A stretch of DNA of 5,225 nt from Verrucomicrobiota bacterium. Lineage in GTDB: Bacteria; Verrucomicrobiota; Verrucomicrobiae; Chthoniobacterales; UBA10450. This document shows positions 1 to 5,225 of this stretch, piece by piece (position 1 is the stretch's first letter; each line of letters begins with the position of its first letter). Location: contig VBQB01000164.1 of assembly GCA_005887855.1 (NCBI GenBank), positions 1 to 5,225 of the forward strand. The letters run 5' to 3'. Both the position numbers and the translations under genes were made by a program. The notes under the pieces were generated by a model. The model ran no database searches, was not told where the DNA came from, and worked only from the letters and a program-made list of their open reading frames with translations.

Positions 1-1938
1 CCCATTCAATTCACATTGAAGCGCGATTGCGAGGCGACTCCGATTCCTTGGACTAAACAGAAAATGAAGATCCCAACTGGAACTCAGGTTCTCATCACGC
101 AAATCGAGAGGAGGTACACCATCGAAACCTCTCAAGGACCCGCGCGCATTACTGAGAAAGATCTTGATGCCTTGGAACTGAAACCAAACGAAAGGCTTCC
201 CGATCGTTTCCCGATGCCCGCCCCTGCGCAAAACGCTGTCAATTACGTTTGCTTCGCCCCGGCACTGATCCTGGCGGTGCTGGTGCTGGTCAATTTCCTC
301 TTCACCGGCCTGGCAAGCTGGGTGTCCGAAGATGAAGATCGCGAATGGTGGGGACGTTCGGCGGCTTGGCTTCTCATCACGGTTTTCGGCTGGATCGTGG
401 TCAACGTAATCGTTCTTTGGGGCGCCCAGGCGATTTCAGCGACGCCAAATCGGCTCGACGTTTTTCTCGGACAGGTCAAGGCTAATCCAGCCGCAAAGGC
501 TCTTCTAGGCGCCTTCGGAGGGATTACGGGCGTTGCCGGAGCGCTGCTGGCTCTTCGATCCAAGCTGAGCAAGCAGCTGGGCCAAAAGGCCGGTTTTCAA
601 TGGCTTTTGGTGGTGGTGGCCGTCGTTTTTTTTGTGCTTCTATCGGTCGTGATTTCGTGGGTTCTGGTACTGATTGGCTCGCAGCATTGGGCGCAAAACG
701 CCACTGCTTGGCTCTTAGGCGGGAAGCAAGATCAAATTGCAGACCCAAATTCCTGGCGCGTTCAACTCTTCGTTGTTGTTTTCCTCACGGGCGCCATGCT
801 GCTTTTCGGAATTGTGATGGGTTTTTTCATCAATGCGAACAAGTTTTCCCTTCACGCCACGTATCGTAACCGGTTGATCCGCGCATTCCTTGCCGCTTCG
901 CGCACGACGCGCACACCGCATTTGTTTACTGGGTTTGATCCGGCCGATAACATTGCGTTGCGCGAGTTGTCTTCTGAAAAGCCTCTTCATGTGATCAACG
1001 GCGCGCTCAATCTCGTGAAAGGCCAGCAGTTAGCGTGGCAGGAGCGAAAAGCTGAATCCTTTACAATGAGTCGGCTGCACTGCGGCTCCTTGCATGTTGG
1101 TTACCGGCCCACGGCCGAATACGGCCACGAGATTACACTCGGTACCGCGCTCGCCATTTCAGGCGCCGCCGCGAATCCCAACATGGGATACCATTCCTCG
1201 CCGATGGTCGCTTTCCTGATGACGTTATTCAACGTCCGTTTGGGCTGGTGGCTGGGCAATCCGGGACCTTCAGGTGCCAAGACGTGGCGCCGGTCCGGCC
1301 CTGGATATGCCGTGGGGCCGCTGTTTTCCGAAGCGGTCGGGAATACGACGGATCGCTACAAATACGTGAATCTTTCCGATGGCGGGCACTTCGAGAATCT
1401 TGGGCTGTACGAGATGGTGCTGCGCCGTTGCCATTTCGTTGTGGTGAGCGATGCCGGTGAGGATCCGGAATGTTCCTTTGCCGATCTCGGTGAAGCGGTG
1501 CGCAAAATTCGCGTCGATTTTGGAATCCCAATCGAATTCGGTCCGATGAGTATTTATCCGCGCAGCCAAATCGACACGCTAAAAGGTCCAGGCCACAACA
1601 GCGCCATCGGTCGTATCCGCTATTCGGTGGTGGACGGTTCCGCCGCTCCCGATGGCATTTTGGTTTACATTAAACCAGCTTGTTACGGTGATGAGCCGCG
1701 CGACATCTACGAATACTTTAAGACCAGCAAAACCTTCCCGCACGAGAGCACAGCAGACCAGTTTTTCTCCGAGTCCCAATTTGAGAGCTATCGCATGCTC
1801 GGCGCGCACACCATGGAAAAACTTTGCACCGATTGCCGCGGGGATTTCCGCTGTTTCATTCGCGAGATTCTGAATACGCACCTTGAGATGGAAGCGCCCG
1901 ACTGGCTGGCCAAATTGCTTGAGGTACCAGAAAATTAA
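1..1938 (+). CDS. Patatin-like phospholipase, membrane-associated, C-terminal part (5' end outside window)
   Basis: The frame is open from base 1 to the TAA at 1936-1938, so this is a 645-residue C-terminal fragment (numbered from base 1). About five hydrophobic helices lie near residues 82-106, 121-145, 167-185, 199-227 and 256-278. A soluble domain follows, with GTALAISGAA near 371-380 and LSDGGHFENLGLYE near 458-471. The DGG at 460-462 fits the aspartate of the patatin Ser-Asp dyad. It is followed by a hydrophobic strand ending VSDAGEDPE, typical of large bacterial patatin-like proteins. In the family as I know it, the glycine-rich oxyanion loop and the nucleophile GxSxG motif lie N-terminal to the helices. 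Neither is seen here, so both are presumably upstream of base 1. An ATG at 64 lies in frame but has no good ribosome site and would leave out the catalytic serine, so I do not take it as the start. The expected activity is acyl-ester hydrolysis of membrane lipids; the substrate is unknown. A Cys cluster (CTDCRGDFRC) lies near the C-terminus. Confidence 0.82.
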   Translation, partial: PIQFTLKRDCEATPIPWTKQKMKIPTGTQVLITQIERRYTIETSQGPARITEKDLDALELKPNERLPDRFPMPAPAQNAVNYVCFAPALILAVLVLVNFLFTGLASWVSEDEDREWWGRSAAWLLITVFGWIVVNVIVLWGAQAISATPNRLDVFLGQVKANPAAKALLGAFGGITGVAGALLALRSKLSKQLGQKAGFQWLLVVVAVVFFVLLSVVISWVLVLIGSQHWAQNATAWLLGGKQDQIADPNSWRVQLFVVVFLTGAMLLFGIVMGFFINANKFSLHATYRNRLIRAFLAASRTTRTPHLFTGFDPADNIALRELSSEKPLHVINGALNLVKGQQLAWQERKAESFTMSRLHCGSLHVGYRPTAEYGHEITLGTALAISGAAANPNMGYHSSPMVAFLMTLFNVRLGWWLGNPGPSGAKTWRRSGPGYAVGPLFSEAVGNTTDRYKYVNLSDGGHFENLGLYEMVLRRCHFVVVSDAGEDPECSFADLGEAVRKIRVDFGIPIEFGPMSIYPRSQIDTLKGPGHNSAIGRIRYSVVDGSAAPDGILVYIKPACYGDEPRDIYEYFKTSKTFPHESTADQFFSESQFESYRMLGAHTMEKLCTDCRGDFRCFIREILNTHLEMEAPDWLAKLLEVPEN

Positions 1939-1949
1939 AACGTGTGCAA

Positions 1950-1962
1950 CTCGCGCAGCGAG
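1950..1962 (+). other. Small hairpin after the patatin-like gene
   Basis: CTCGC (1950-1954) and GCGAG (1958-1962) form a perfect 5-bp GC-rich stem around a GCA loop, 11 bases after the stop codon. No T-run follows, so it is a poor intrinsic terminator. It may be chance. It is listed because a longer hairpin holds the same position before the other copy of the repeat. Confidence 0.25.
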
Positions 1963-1965
1963 ATC

Positions 1966-1990
1966 GCAAATGCTTAGAATTCTCTTGCCA
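1966..1990 (+). repeat. Intergenic repeat, copy A (candidate promoter element)
   Basis: The block is GCAAATGC followed by TTAGAATTCTCTTGCCA (1974-1990). The 17-base second part recurs exactly at 3307-3323. The first part recurs as GCAAACGC with one extra T. Both copies are intergenic, in the same orientation, upstream of a gene with a signal peptide. TAGAAT (1975-1980) is one base off the bacterial -10 consensus, and TTGCCA (1985-1990) resembles a -35, so a promoter role is possible. No well-placed -35 precedes TAGAAT. Confidence 0.75.
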
Positions 1991-2010
1991 CAAGTTCGGC
2001 AATTGCACGG

Positions 2011-2040
2011 TTGACATCTCTTTGCCTGTTGCCCCAAAAT
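2011..2040 (+). promoter_or_regulatory. Possible sigma70-type promoter for the LprI-like gene
   Basis: A perfect TTGACA lies at 2011-2016. After an 18-base gap comes CAAAAT (2035-2040), which matches the -10 consensus at 4 of 6 positions. Transcription would begin around 2047, almost at the ATG at 2049. That would suit either a leaderless message or use of the later ATG at 2142. The weak -10 makes this tentative, and it competes with the repeat just upstream as the promoter. Confidence 0.25.
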
Positions 2041-2048
2041 CGAGAGCA

Positions 2049-2585
2049 ATGTGGCACTTGAGGCGAATCGATCGCTACACCTTTCGCGATCAACGCGCTG
2101 CGTGCGGACGGCGGGGCGATACATTTACCGCTGTGGTCCTGATGACGCTGTTATCGCTGACATTGCCGGCATGCGCTGCGGCGAATGAGACGCTGATCCC
2201 GCCCGATTGGCAGCCGTCTTTATCAGCGCTCGAAGCGAAGTGCAAAGCGGAGTTGGAGCCGAAACAGGGACGCGCGCCAAGCCAGCGCGAACTGAACGAG
2301 ATCAGCAGTCGCCTCGCTGAGGTTTACGATGCGCAGCTTTTCGTCATCTACGTGCGATTACTCGAGAGGCTCGACGCGATACAGCGGCAGGAACTATTCC
2401 GGGAGCAACAACACTGGTTGCGCGATCGGGCGAGCAAAGCTGCAGATCAGGTGCAGTCTAAAGGTGGTTCACTAGGCGCGCTGGAATACAGCGGCGCGTT
2501 CAGCGATTTCACTGAGAAGCGAATCGCGGAACTTCTTCGTCGTATGCCTGCTGAAGCAGATAAACCTCAGCCAACCGAACATTAA
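2049..2585 (+). CDS. Small exported protein, LprI/DUF1311-like (possible lysozyme inhibitor)
   Basis: With the ATG at 2049 this is 178 residues. A long Arg-rich N-terminus precedes a hydrophobic segment at residues 26-45 ending LPACAAANE, so export is likely, either by signal peptidase after AAA or, less well fitted, as a lipoprotein at Cys42. The mature part is mostly helical and charged. Residues 108-163 (LDAIQRQELFREQQHWLRDR, then GGSLGALEYSGAFSDFTEKRIAELL) match my memory of the LprI family: a Q-x-x-W-L-x-x-R segment, then a GGSL turn and a final helix. Members of that family inhibit lysozyme in the periplasm. The resemblance is moderate, and only one Cys (65) lies in the mature helical part. 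The frame is open back to a GTG at 1944, but that extension runs across the repeat and lacks signal-peptide character. An ATG at 2142 would give a short signal peptide (MTLLSLTLPACAAA) and cannot be excluded. The next gene starts 2 bases after the stop, so the two are probably cotranscribed. Confidence 0.6.
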   Translation: MWHLRRIDRYTFRDQRAACGRRGDTFTAVVLMTLLSLTLPACAAANETLIPPDWQPSLSALEAKCKAELEPKQGRAPSQRELNEISSRLAEVYDAQLFVIYVRLLERLDAIQRQELFREQQHWLRDRASKAADQVQSKGGSLGALEYSGAFSDFTEKRIAELLRRMPAEADKPQPTEH

Positions 2586-2587
2586 AT

Positions 2588-3265
2588 ATGATATTGACTC
2601 CTCGGCAGAAACGAATTTGTGAGCGCGTCCTCAATGCTTTTGAGACCGGGAGCGCGGACGGCGATTACGGTAATATTTCTATCTACGATGACGGTCCCGG
2701 GCGCATCAAGCAGGTTACGTATGGCCGCTCGCAAACGACGGAATATGGTCACCTGAGCGAACTGGTGTCGATGTACGTCGCAGCTCGCGGCCGGTTCAGC
2801 AAACAATTAAAGCCATATGTAAACAAGATCGGCAAGAAGGCGTTGGTTAATGACGAGCAATTCAAACAGCTTCTGAAACAAGCGGCCAAGGATACGGTCA
2901 TGCGGAGGACGCAGGACCGCTTTTTCGATAAGGCCTACTTTCAGCCAGCGATGAATTGGGCGACGGAGCATGGATTCGTTGAGGCCCTGTCAGCTTTGGT
3001 GATTTACGATTCCTTCATCCACAGTGGCGGAATTCTTGGCTTCCTGCGCCGAACCTTTCCCGAAGCCCCACCCGTAGAAGGCGGCAAGGAGAGGAAGTGG
3101 ATCGAGCAGTACGTCGATGCCAGGCACAATTGGCTGGCGAACCACTCGAACAGAATCCTGCGAAACACCGTCTATCGGACAAAATGTTTCAAGACGGAGA
3201 TCGCGCGAAAGAACTGGGACCTCTCACAACTGCCGATTATTGCGAACGGCGTCAAAGTGAGCTGA
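2588..3265 (+). CDS. GH46 chitosanase-like glycoside hydrolase
   Basis: This 225-residue protein matches GH46 chitosanases (endo-hydrolysis of beta-1,4-glucosamine chains, lysozyme-like fold) along its length. Residues 99-121, from AAKDTVMRRTQDRFF to YFQPA, line up with the AAKDTVFQQAQ...VYFDPA segment of Streptomyces chitosanase as I remember it. LVIYDSFIHSG (137-147) and YVDARHNWL (175-183) also fit family blocks. Glu19 (in AFETGSADGDYG) is the likely general acid. Asp35 (or Asp34, in YDDGPG) is the likely second catalytic residue, with YGRSQTTEYGHL (45-56) after it. The length is close to that of mature secreted chitosanases, but no signal peptide is present: the protein starts MILTPRQKRICERV, directly in the first catalytic helix. 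The start lies 2 bases after the stop of the LprI-like gene and has no Shine-Dalgarno, which suggests translational coupling. The true substrate may be chitosan or another aminosugar polymer such as peptidoglycan. Confidence 0.8.
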   Translation: MILTPRQKRICERVLNAFETGSADGDYGNISIYDDGPGRIKQVTYGRSQTTEYGHLSELVSMYVAARGRFSKQLKPYVNKIGKKALVNDEQFKQLLKQAAKDTVMRRTQDRFFDKAYFQPAMNWATEHGFVEALSALVIYDSFIHSGGILGFLRRTFPEAPPVEGGKERKWIEQYVDARHNWLANHSNRILRNTVYRTKCFKTEIARKNWDLSQLPIIANGVKVS

Positions 3266-3266
3266 C

Positions 3267-3298
3267 CTTGGACGGCGATCGCAATGTTCGCTGCCAAG
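3267..3298 (+). other. Hairpin after the chitosanase-like gene
   Basis: CTTGG (3267-3271) pairs with CCAAG (3294-3298). After one bulged A (3272), CGGCGA (3273-3278) pairs with TCGCTG (3288-3293), including one G-U pair. This gives an 11-bp stem and a 9-base loop (3279-3287), starting 2 bases past the stop codon. The 5' arm contains most of the palindrome GCGATCGC (3275-3282). No T-run follows, so it may stabilise the 3' end of the message or act as a weak or factor-assisted terminator. Confidence 0.45.
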
Positions 3299-3323
3299 CA
3301 AACGCTTTAGAATTCTCTTGCCA
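3298..3323 (+). repeat. Intergenic repeat, copy B (candidate promoter element)
   Basis: The block is GCAAACGCT followed by TTAGAATTCTCTTGCCA (3307-3323), exact over the last 17 bases with 1974-1990. It begins where the preceding hairpin ends. If TAGAAT (3308-3313) is a -10, transcription would begin near 3320, giving a leader of about 30-38 bases with a proper Shine-Dalgarno. If TTGCCA (3318-3323) is instead a -35, TATCAA (3342-3347) lies 18 bases on as a weak -10, but that would leave the ribosome site outside the message. The first reading fits better. Confidence 0.75.
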
Positions 3324-3334
3324 GAGAGTTTACC

Positions 3335-3361
3335 AGGAAGATATCAATAATGACTCGGTGA
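3335..3361 (+). promoter_or_regulatory. Shine-Dalgarno site and three-codon mini-ORF overlapping the cytochrome start
   Basis: AGGAAG (3335-3340) lies 9 bases before an ATG at 3350, ideal spacing. That ATG reads only Met-Thr-Arg before TGA (3359-3361). The stop overlaps a GTG (3358-3360) in the cytochrome frame, forming a GTGA stop/start overlap. The GTG is 17 bases from AGGAAG, too far for efficient direct initiation. Ribosomes may therefore load at the ATG and restart at the GTG. A sequencing or natural frameshift is the alternative. Confidence 0.4.
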
Positions 3362-4797
3362 AGGCATTGCTGCCAACCAGAGGCAATATTCTCTGTCCCG
3401 CGGGAGTCGGAAGAGTCCTAGTTGGATGCGCGTTTCTCGCGCTTGCCACCTGCAAAAAAAACGAACCAATCGATGAAGCGAAGGCGGCTGGCCTAACGAC
3501 TGCGGATTTTCCACAGATCGCGGCCGACATCTTCAAACCGATGGATGGCGGCATCGAGCTTTCGCCTGAGGAAATCATGGGCCGCAACACCTGGAATCTT
3601 TGGAGTGGAGGCAATCAACATTTCTGGAATCGTGCCGCGCAAGACAGTTTCGGGTTAATGGATCTTTTGAAGATGCTCGATAACCGCAAGTATCCGCGCG
3701 GTGAGCGCTTCAAGATTTTGGGCGTTGTGAACGAGCCGGGTTTTCGCGCTGCGACCAAGCCTGACGAATTTGGGTTGTGGCTGGATGAACAAATCGAGCC
3801 TGAGCCAGCCGGAATCGATGAAAAAGTTTACGGCAAACCTTCCGGCGTTCTCGGATACCGACTATTTCCAAATCCCGAGTTCAACGAAGAGGCGCGCAAG
3901 AAATGGGACGGCAAACGTTTCTACCAGGACCCGACTTATTACAACAACAACAAGCTCGTTAGGCCATATCGCGTTGGCGTCGCCTGCGGCGCCTGCCACA
4001 TCGCGCCGTATCCGGATAATCCACCAGCCGACCCGGAAAATCCACACTGGGAGAATTTCGCCTCGGCAATCGGCAATCAATACATCAACGAAGGAAAGGT
4101 TTTTGCCTGCAACGTCGAGGAGGGCGGGTTCTTCTACGAAATGCTCGCGGCGCAACCGCGCGGCACATCCGACACTTCGCGGATCGCGACCGATCACATC
4201 AACAACCCGAACGCGATCAACCCGATTTTTCTGCTGGCGGAACGGAAGCGAATCGCGGAAATCGCGGCTCCGGAAAAAATGGTTGGCGGAACGCTCGCCT
4301 TGCCCGGCGAAAAAGAGGAGATGCCGGTGCCGCATATTTTGAAGGATGGTGCGGATTCCATCGGTGTTCGCGGCGCGACGATCCGCGTTTACGTCAACAT
4401 CGATGATCTCTTCACCGAAAGTCCCGCAGGCGACATCCCGAGTGGGGAAGCGAAGGGGACTGCGATTGTCGCGCCGGGAACAACGTACACAAAGAACGTG
4501 GCCGATTTTATCAATCATTTCGCCTGGCAGGGGAAAGTGTTCGATCCTGCTAAAGGCGTTTTGCGAAATCGAATCTTGCCATTCGGCCTGAATGCGATCA
4601 TTGCCAAGGTCTACAAAGCCCCAAGCTGGCTGGATAACAAGGAGTGCATCGTTCTTGATTATTCGGAGACGTCGTTGCTCGCGCACTGGATTCGGGACGA
4701 AATTCGGGAAGTGGCGCCGCGTGTTTATCTCGGCAAAGTTTACTGGAGCAAAAAACGGCTGATTGATTTCGCACTCGAGTTTCCGGCGCCGGGATAA
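3358..4797 (+). CDS. Exported cytochrome c-like protein with one CxxCH heme site
   Basis: From the GTG at 3358 this is 479 residues. The N-terminus is basic, then a hydrophobic run (about 17-31) ends LALATC. Cys32 may be a lipoprotein site, though Thr at -1 is not standard; simple export is the alternative. Residues 47-100 contain LTTADFP, MDGG (62-65) and GRNTWNLWSGGN starting at 75. A single heme c motif, CGACH, occupies 210-214, followed by a Pro/Asn-rich segment and NPHWENFASAIGNQY. Later come DHINNPNAINPIF and DFINHFAWQGKVFDPAKGVLRNR. I recognise this as a family of large c-type cytochromes encoded beside a second cytochrome of the type that follows here. Resemblance to rubber-oxygenase-like (RoxA) heme proteins is possible but unproven. 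No second CxxCH exists in this chain. It would act outside the inner membrane in electron transfer or oxidation; the substrate is unknown. The frame is open back to 3097, but that part overlaps the chitosanase gene and is not protein-like. Confidence 0.75.
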   Translation: MKALLPTRGNILCPAGVGRVLVGCAFLALATCKKNEPIDEAKAAGLTTADFPQIAADIFKPMDGGIELSPEEIMGRNTWNLWSGGNQHFWNRAAQDSFGLMDLLKMLDNRKYPRGERFKILGVVNEPGFRAATKPDEFGLWLDEQIEPEPAGIDEKVYGKPSGVLGYRLFPNPEFNEEARKKWDGKRFYQDPTYYNNNKLVRPYRVGVACGACHIAPYPDNPPADPENPHWENFASAIGNQYINEGKVFACNVEEGGFFYEMLAAQPRGTSDTSRIATDHINNPNAINPIFLLAERKRIAEIAAPEKMVGGTLALPGEKEEMPVPHILKDGADSIGVRGATIRVYVNIDDLFTESPAGDIPSGEAKGTAIVAPGTTYTKNVADFINHFAWQGKVFDPAKGVLRNRILPFGLNAIIAKVYKAPSWLDNKECIVLDYSETSLLAHWIRDEIREVAPRVYLGKVYWSKKRLIDFALEFPAPG

Positions 4798-4812
4798 CTG
4801 CGCTCTGCGAGC

Positions 4813-5225
4813 ATGGCCGACGCTCCAGAACAACCTGCGAAAACGCCATCATGGAAATGGCGTGTCGTGTTGCTGGTAGCAGTCGCGCTGATCGCAATCG
4901 TCTCCTTGTTCTTTGTCGCGCGTTTTACGCGGGACGATCCTGTCACTTACGCAGACGCGGAAGAGCACTTCAAATACGGCTCAACCGGCGGGGAGCGTGA
5001 ATCGGGCATTCCCTATTGGATTTGGAAAGTTCTTCCCAAAATGTTCCCGGAATATTTGCCGGGGAAAACCTACACTCCGGGAACAGAATATGCCTCGTTA
5101 GGCTTTTTGTATGAACCCGGCAAAGATCTGCCGATCGGCGTCTCCCGCCGCAATACGCAGGGGCTCGATCGCGTCTTCTTGAATTGCGCGATTTGTCACA
5201 CGGGTTCCGTGCGTGAAACGCCGCA
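4813..5225 (+). CDS. Membrane-anchored cytochrome c-like protein, N-terminal part (3' end outside window)
   Basis: The ATG at 4813 opens a frame that runs without a stop to the window end: 137 complete codons plus two bases. Residues 1-16 are polar. Residues 17-36 (RVVLLVAVALIAIVSLFFVA) form one transmembrane helix or uncleaved signal anchor, so the rest should face the periplasm. YADAEEHFKYGSTG (46-59), GIPYWIWKVLP (65-75), EYASLGFLYEPGKDLPIGVS (92-111) and LNCAICHTGSVRET (123-136) follow. The heme c motif CAICH is at 125-129. This pattern is familiar from large bacterial c-type cytochromes in which a second heme site may lie further on, as in RoxA-like or peroxidase-like diheme proteins; the part needed to decide is missing. 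The gene lies 15 bases after the preceding cytochrome stop, in the same frame, with only a poor Shine-Dalgarno (GCGAG), so the pair is probably one operon and may work as partners. Confidence 0.75.
   Translation, partial: MADAPEQPAKTPSWKWRVVLLVAVALIAIVSLFFVARFTRDDPVTYADAEEHFKYGSTGGERESGIPYWIWKVLPKMFPEYLPGKTYTPGTEYASLGFLYEPGKDLPIGVSRRNTQGLDRVFLNCAICHTGSVRETP

Noticed and set aside
1376..1394. Idea that the patatin-like protein is a dead enzyme because no GxSxG is visible.
   Set aside because: The frame is open at base 1, so the nucleophile motif can lie upstream. The DGG motif is intact, so loss cannot be claimed from this window.
1944..2048. Extension of the LprI-like protein to a GTG at 1944.
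   Set aside because: It would translate the repeat and put the signal peptide about 60 residues inside the protein. There is no ribosome site.
1579..2124. A 181-codon open frame on the minus strand across the end of the patatin-like gene and the intergenic leader.
   Set aside because: No recognisable motif and no convincing start. It is a shadow of the coding strand and also crosses the repeat and the signal-peptide region of the next gene.
3275..3282. GCGATCGC as a HIP1-type cyanobacterial repeat.
   Set aside because: I noticed only this copy, and it is explained by the hairpin arm. The gene content does not suggest a cyanobacterium.
3097..3357. Upstream extension of the cytochrome frame into the chitosanase-like gene.
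   Set aside because: The extension overlaps real GH46 sequence in another frame, then crosses the hairpin and repeat. A signal peptide begins only at the GTG at 3358.
3862..4833. A 323-codon open frame on the minus strand opposite the first cytochrome.
   Set aside because: The plus-strand frame has clear cytochrome motifs, including CGACH. The minus-strand translation is Arg-rich with no recognisable domain, and its length is explained by the codon bias of the gene it shadows.

Overview
The window carries five forward-strand genes: two are cut by the window edges, three are complete. It looks like the chromosome of a Gram-negative bacterium with moderate GC content. Support for this comes from signal peptides, a membrane-bound patatin-like protein and two c-type cytochromes. 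The style of the patatin and cytochrome proteins is familiar to me from soil Verrucomicrobiota, Acidobacteriota and some Proteobacteria. That placement is an impression and is not proven here.

Layout: (1) 1-1938, the C-terminal 645 residues of a large patatin-like phospholipase with about five membrane helices and a clear Asp-Gly-Gly catalytic motif; its start lies upstream of the window. (2) 1939-2048, an intergenic leader with a small hairpin, copy A of an intergenic repeat and a possible promoter. (3) 2049-2585, a small exported protein resembling the LprI/DUF1311 lysozyme-inhibitor family. (4) 2588-3265, a GH46 chitosanase-like protein without a signal peptide, starting 2 bases after the previous stop. 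(5) 3266-3357, a second intergenic leader with a stronger hairpin, copy B of the repeat, a Shine-Dalgarno site and a three-codon mini-ORF. (6) 3358-4797, a 479-residue exported cytochrome c-like protein with one CxxCH motif. (7) 4813-5225, the N-terminal 137 residues of a second, membrane-anchored cytochrome c-like protein, which runs off the window.

The genes fall into two probable transcription units, LprI-like plus GH46-like and cytochrome plus cytochrome. Each is headed by the same repeat (GCAAAyGC, then TTAGAATTCTCTTGCCA), placed just after a hairpin and just before a start codon. The repeat is the best candidate here for a shared control element. The tight pairing of a possible lysozyme inhibitor with an enzyme of lysozyme-like fold is the most suggestive functional arrangement. 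I saw no RNA gene, CRISPR array, insertion sequence or phage gene. No gene-free stretch exceeds about 110 bases.
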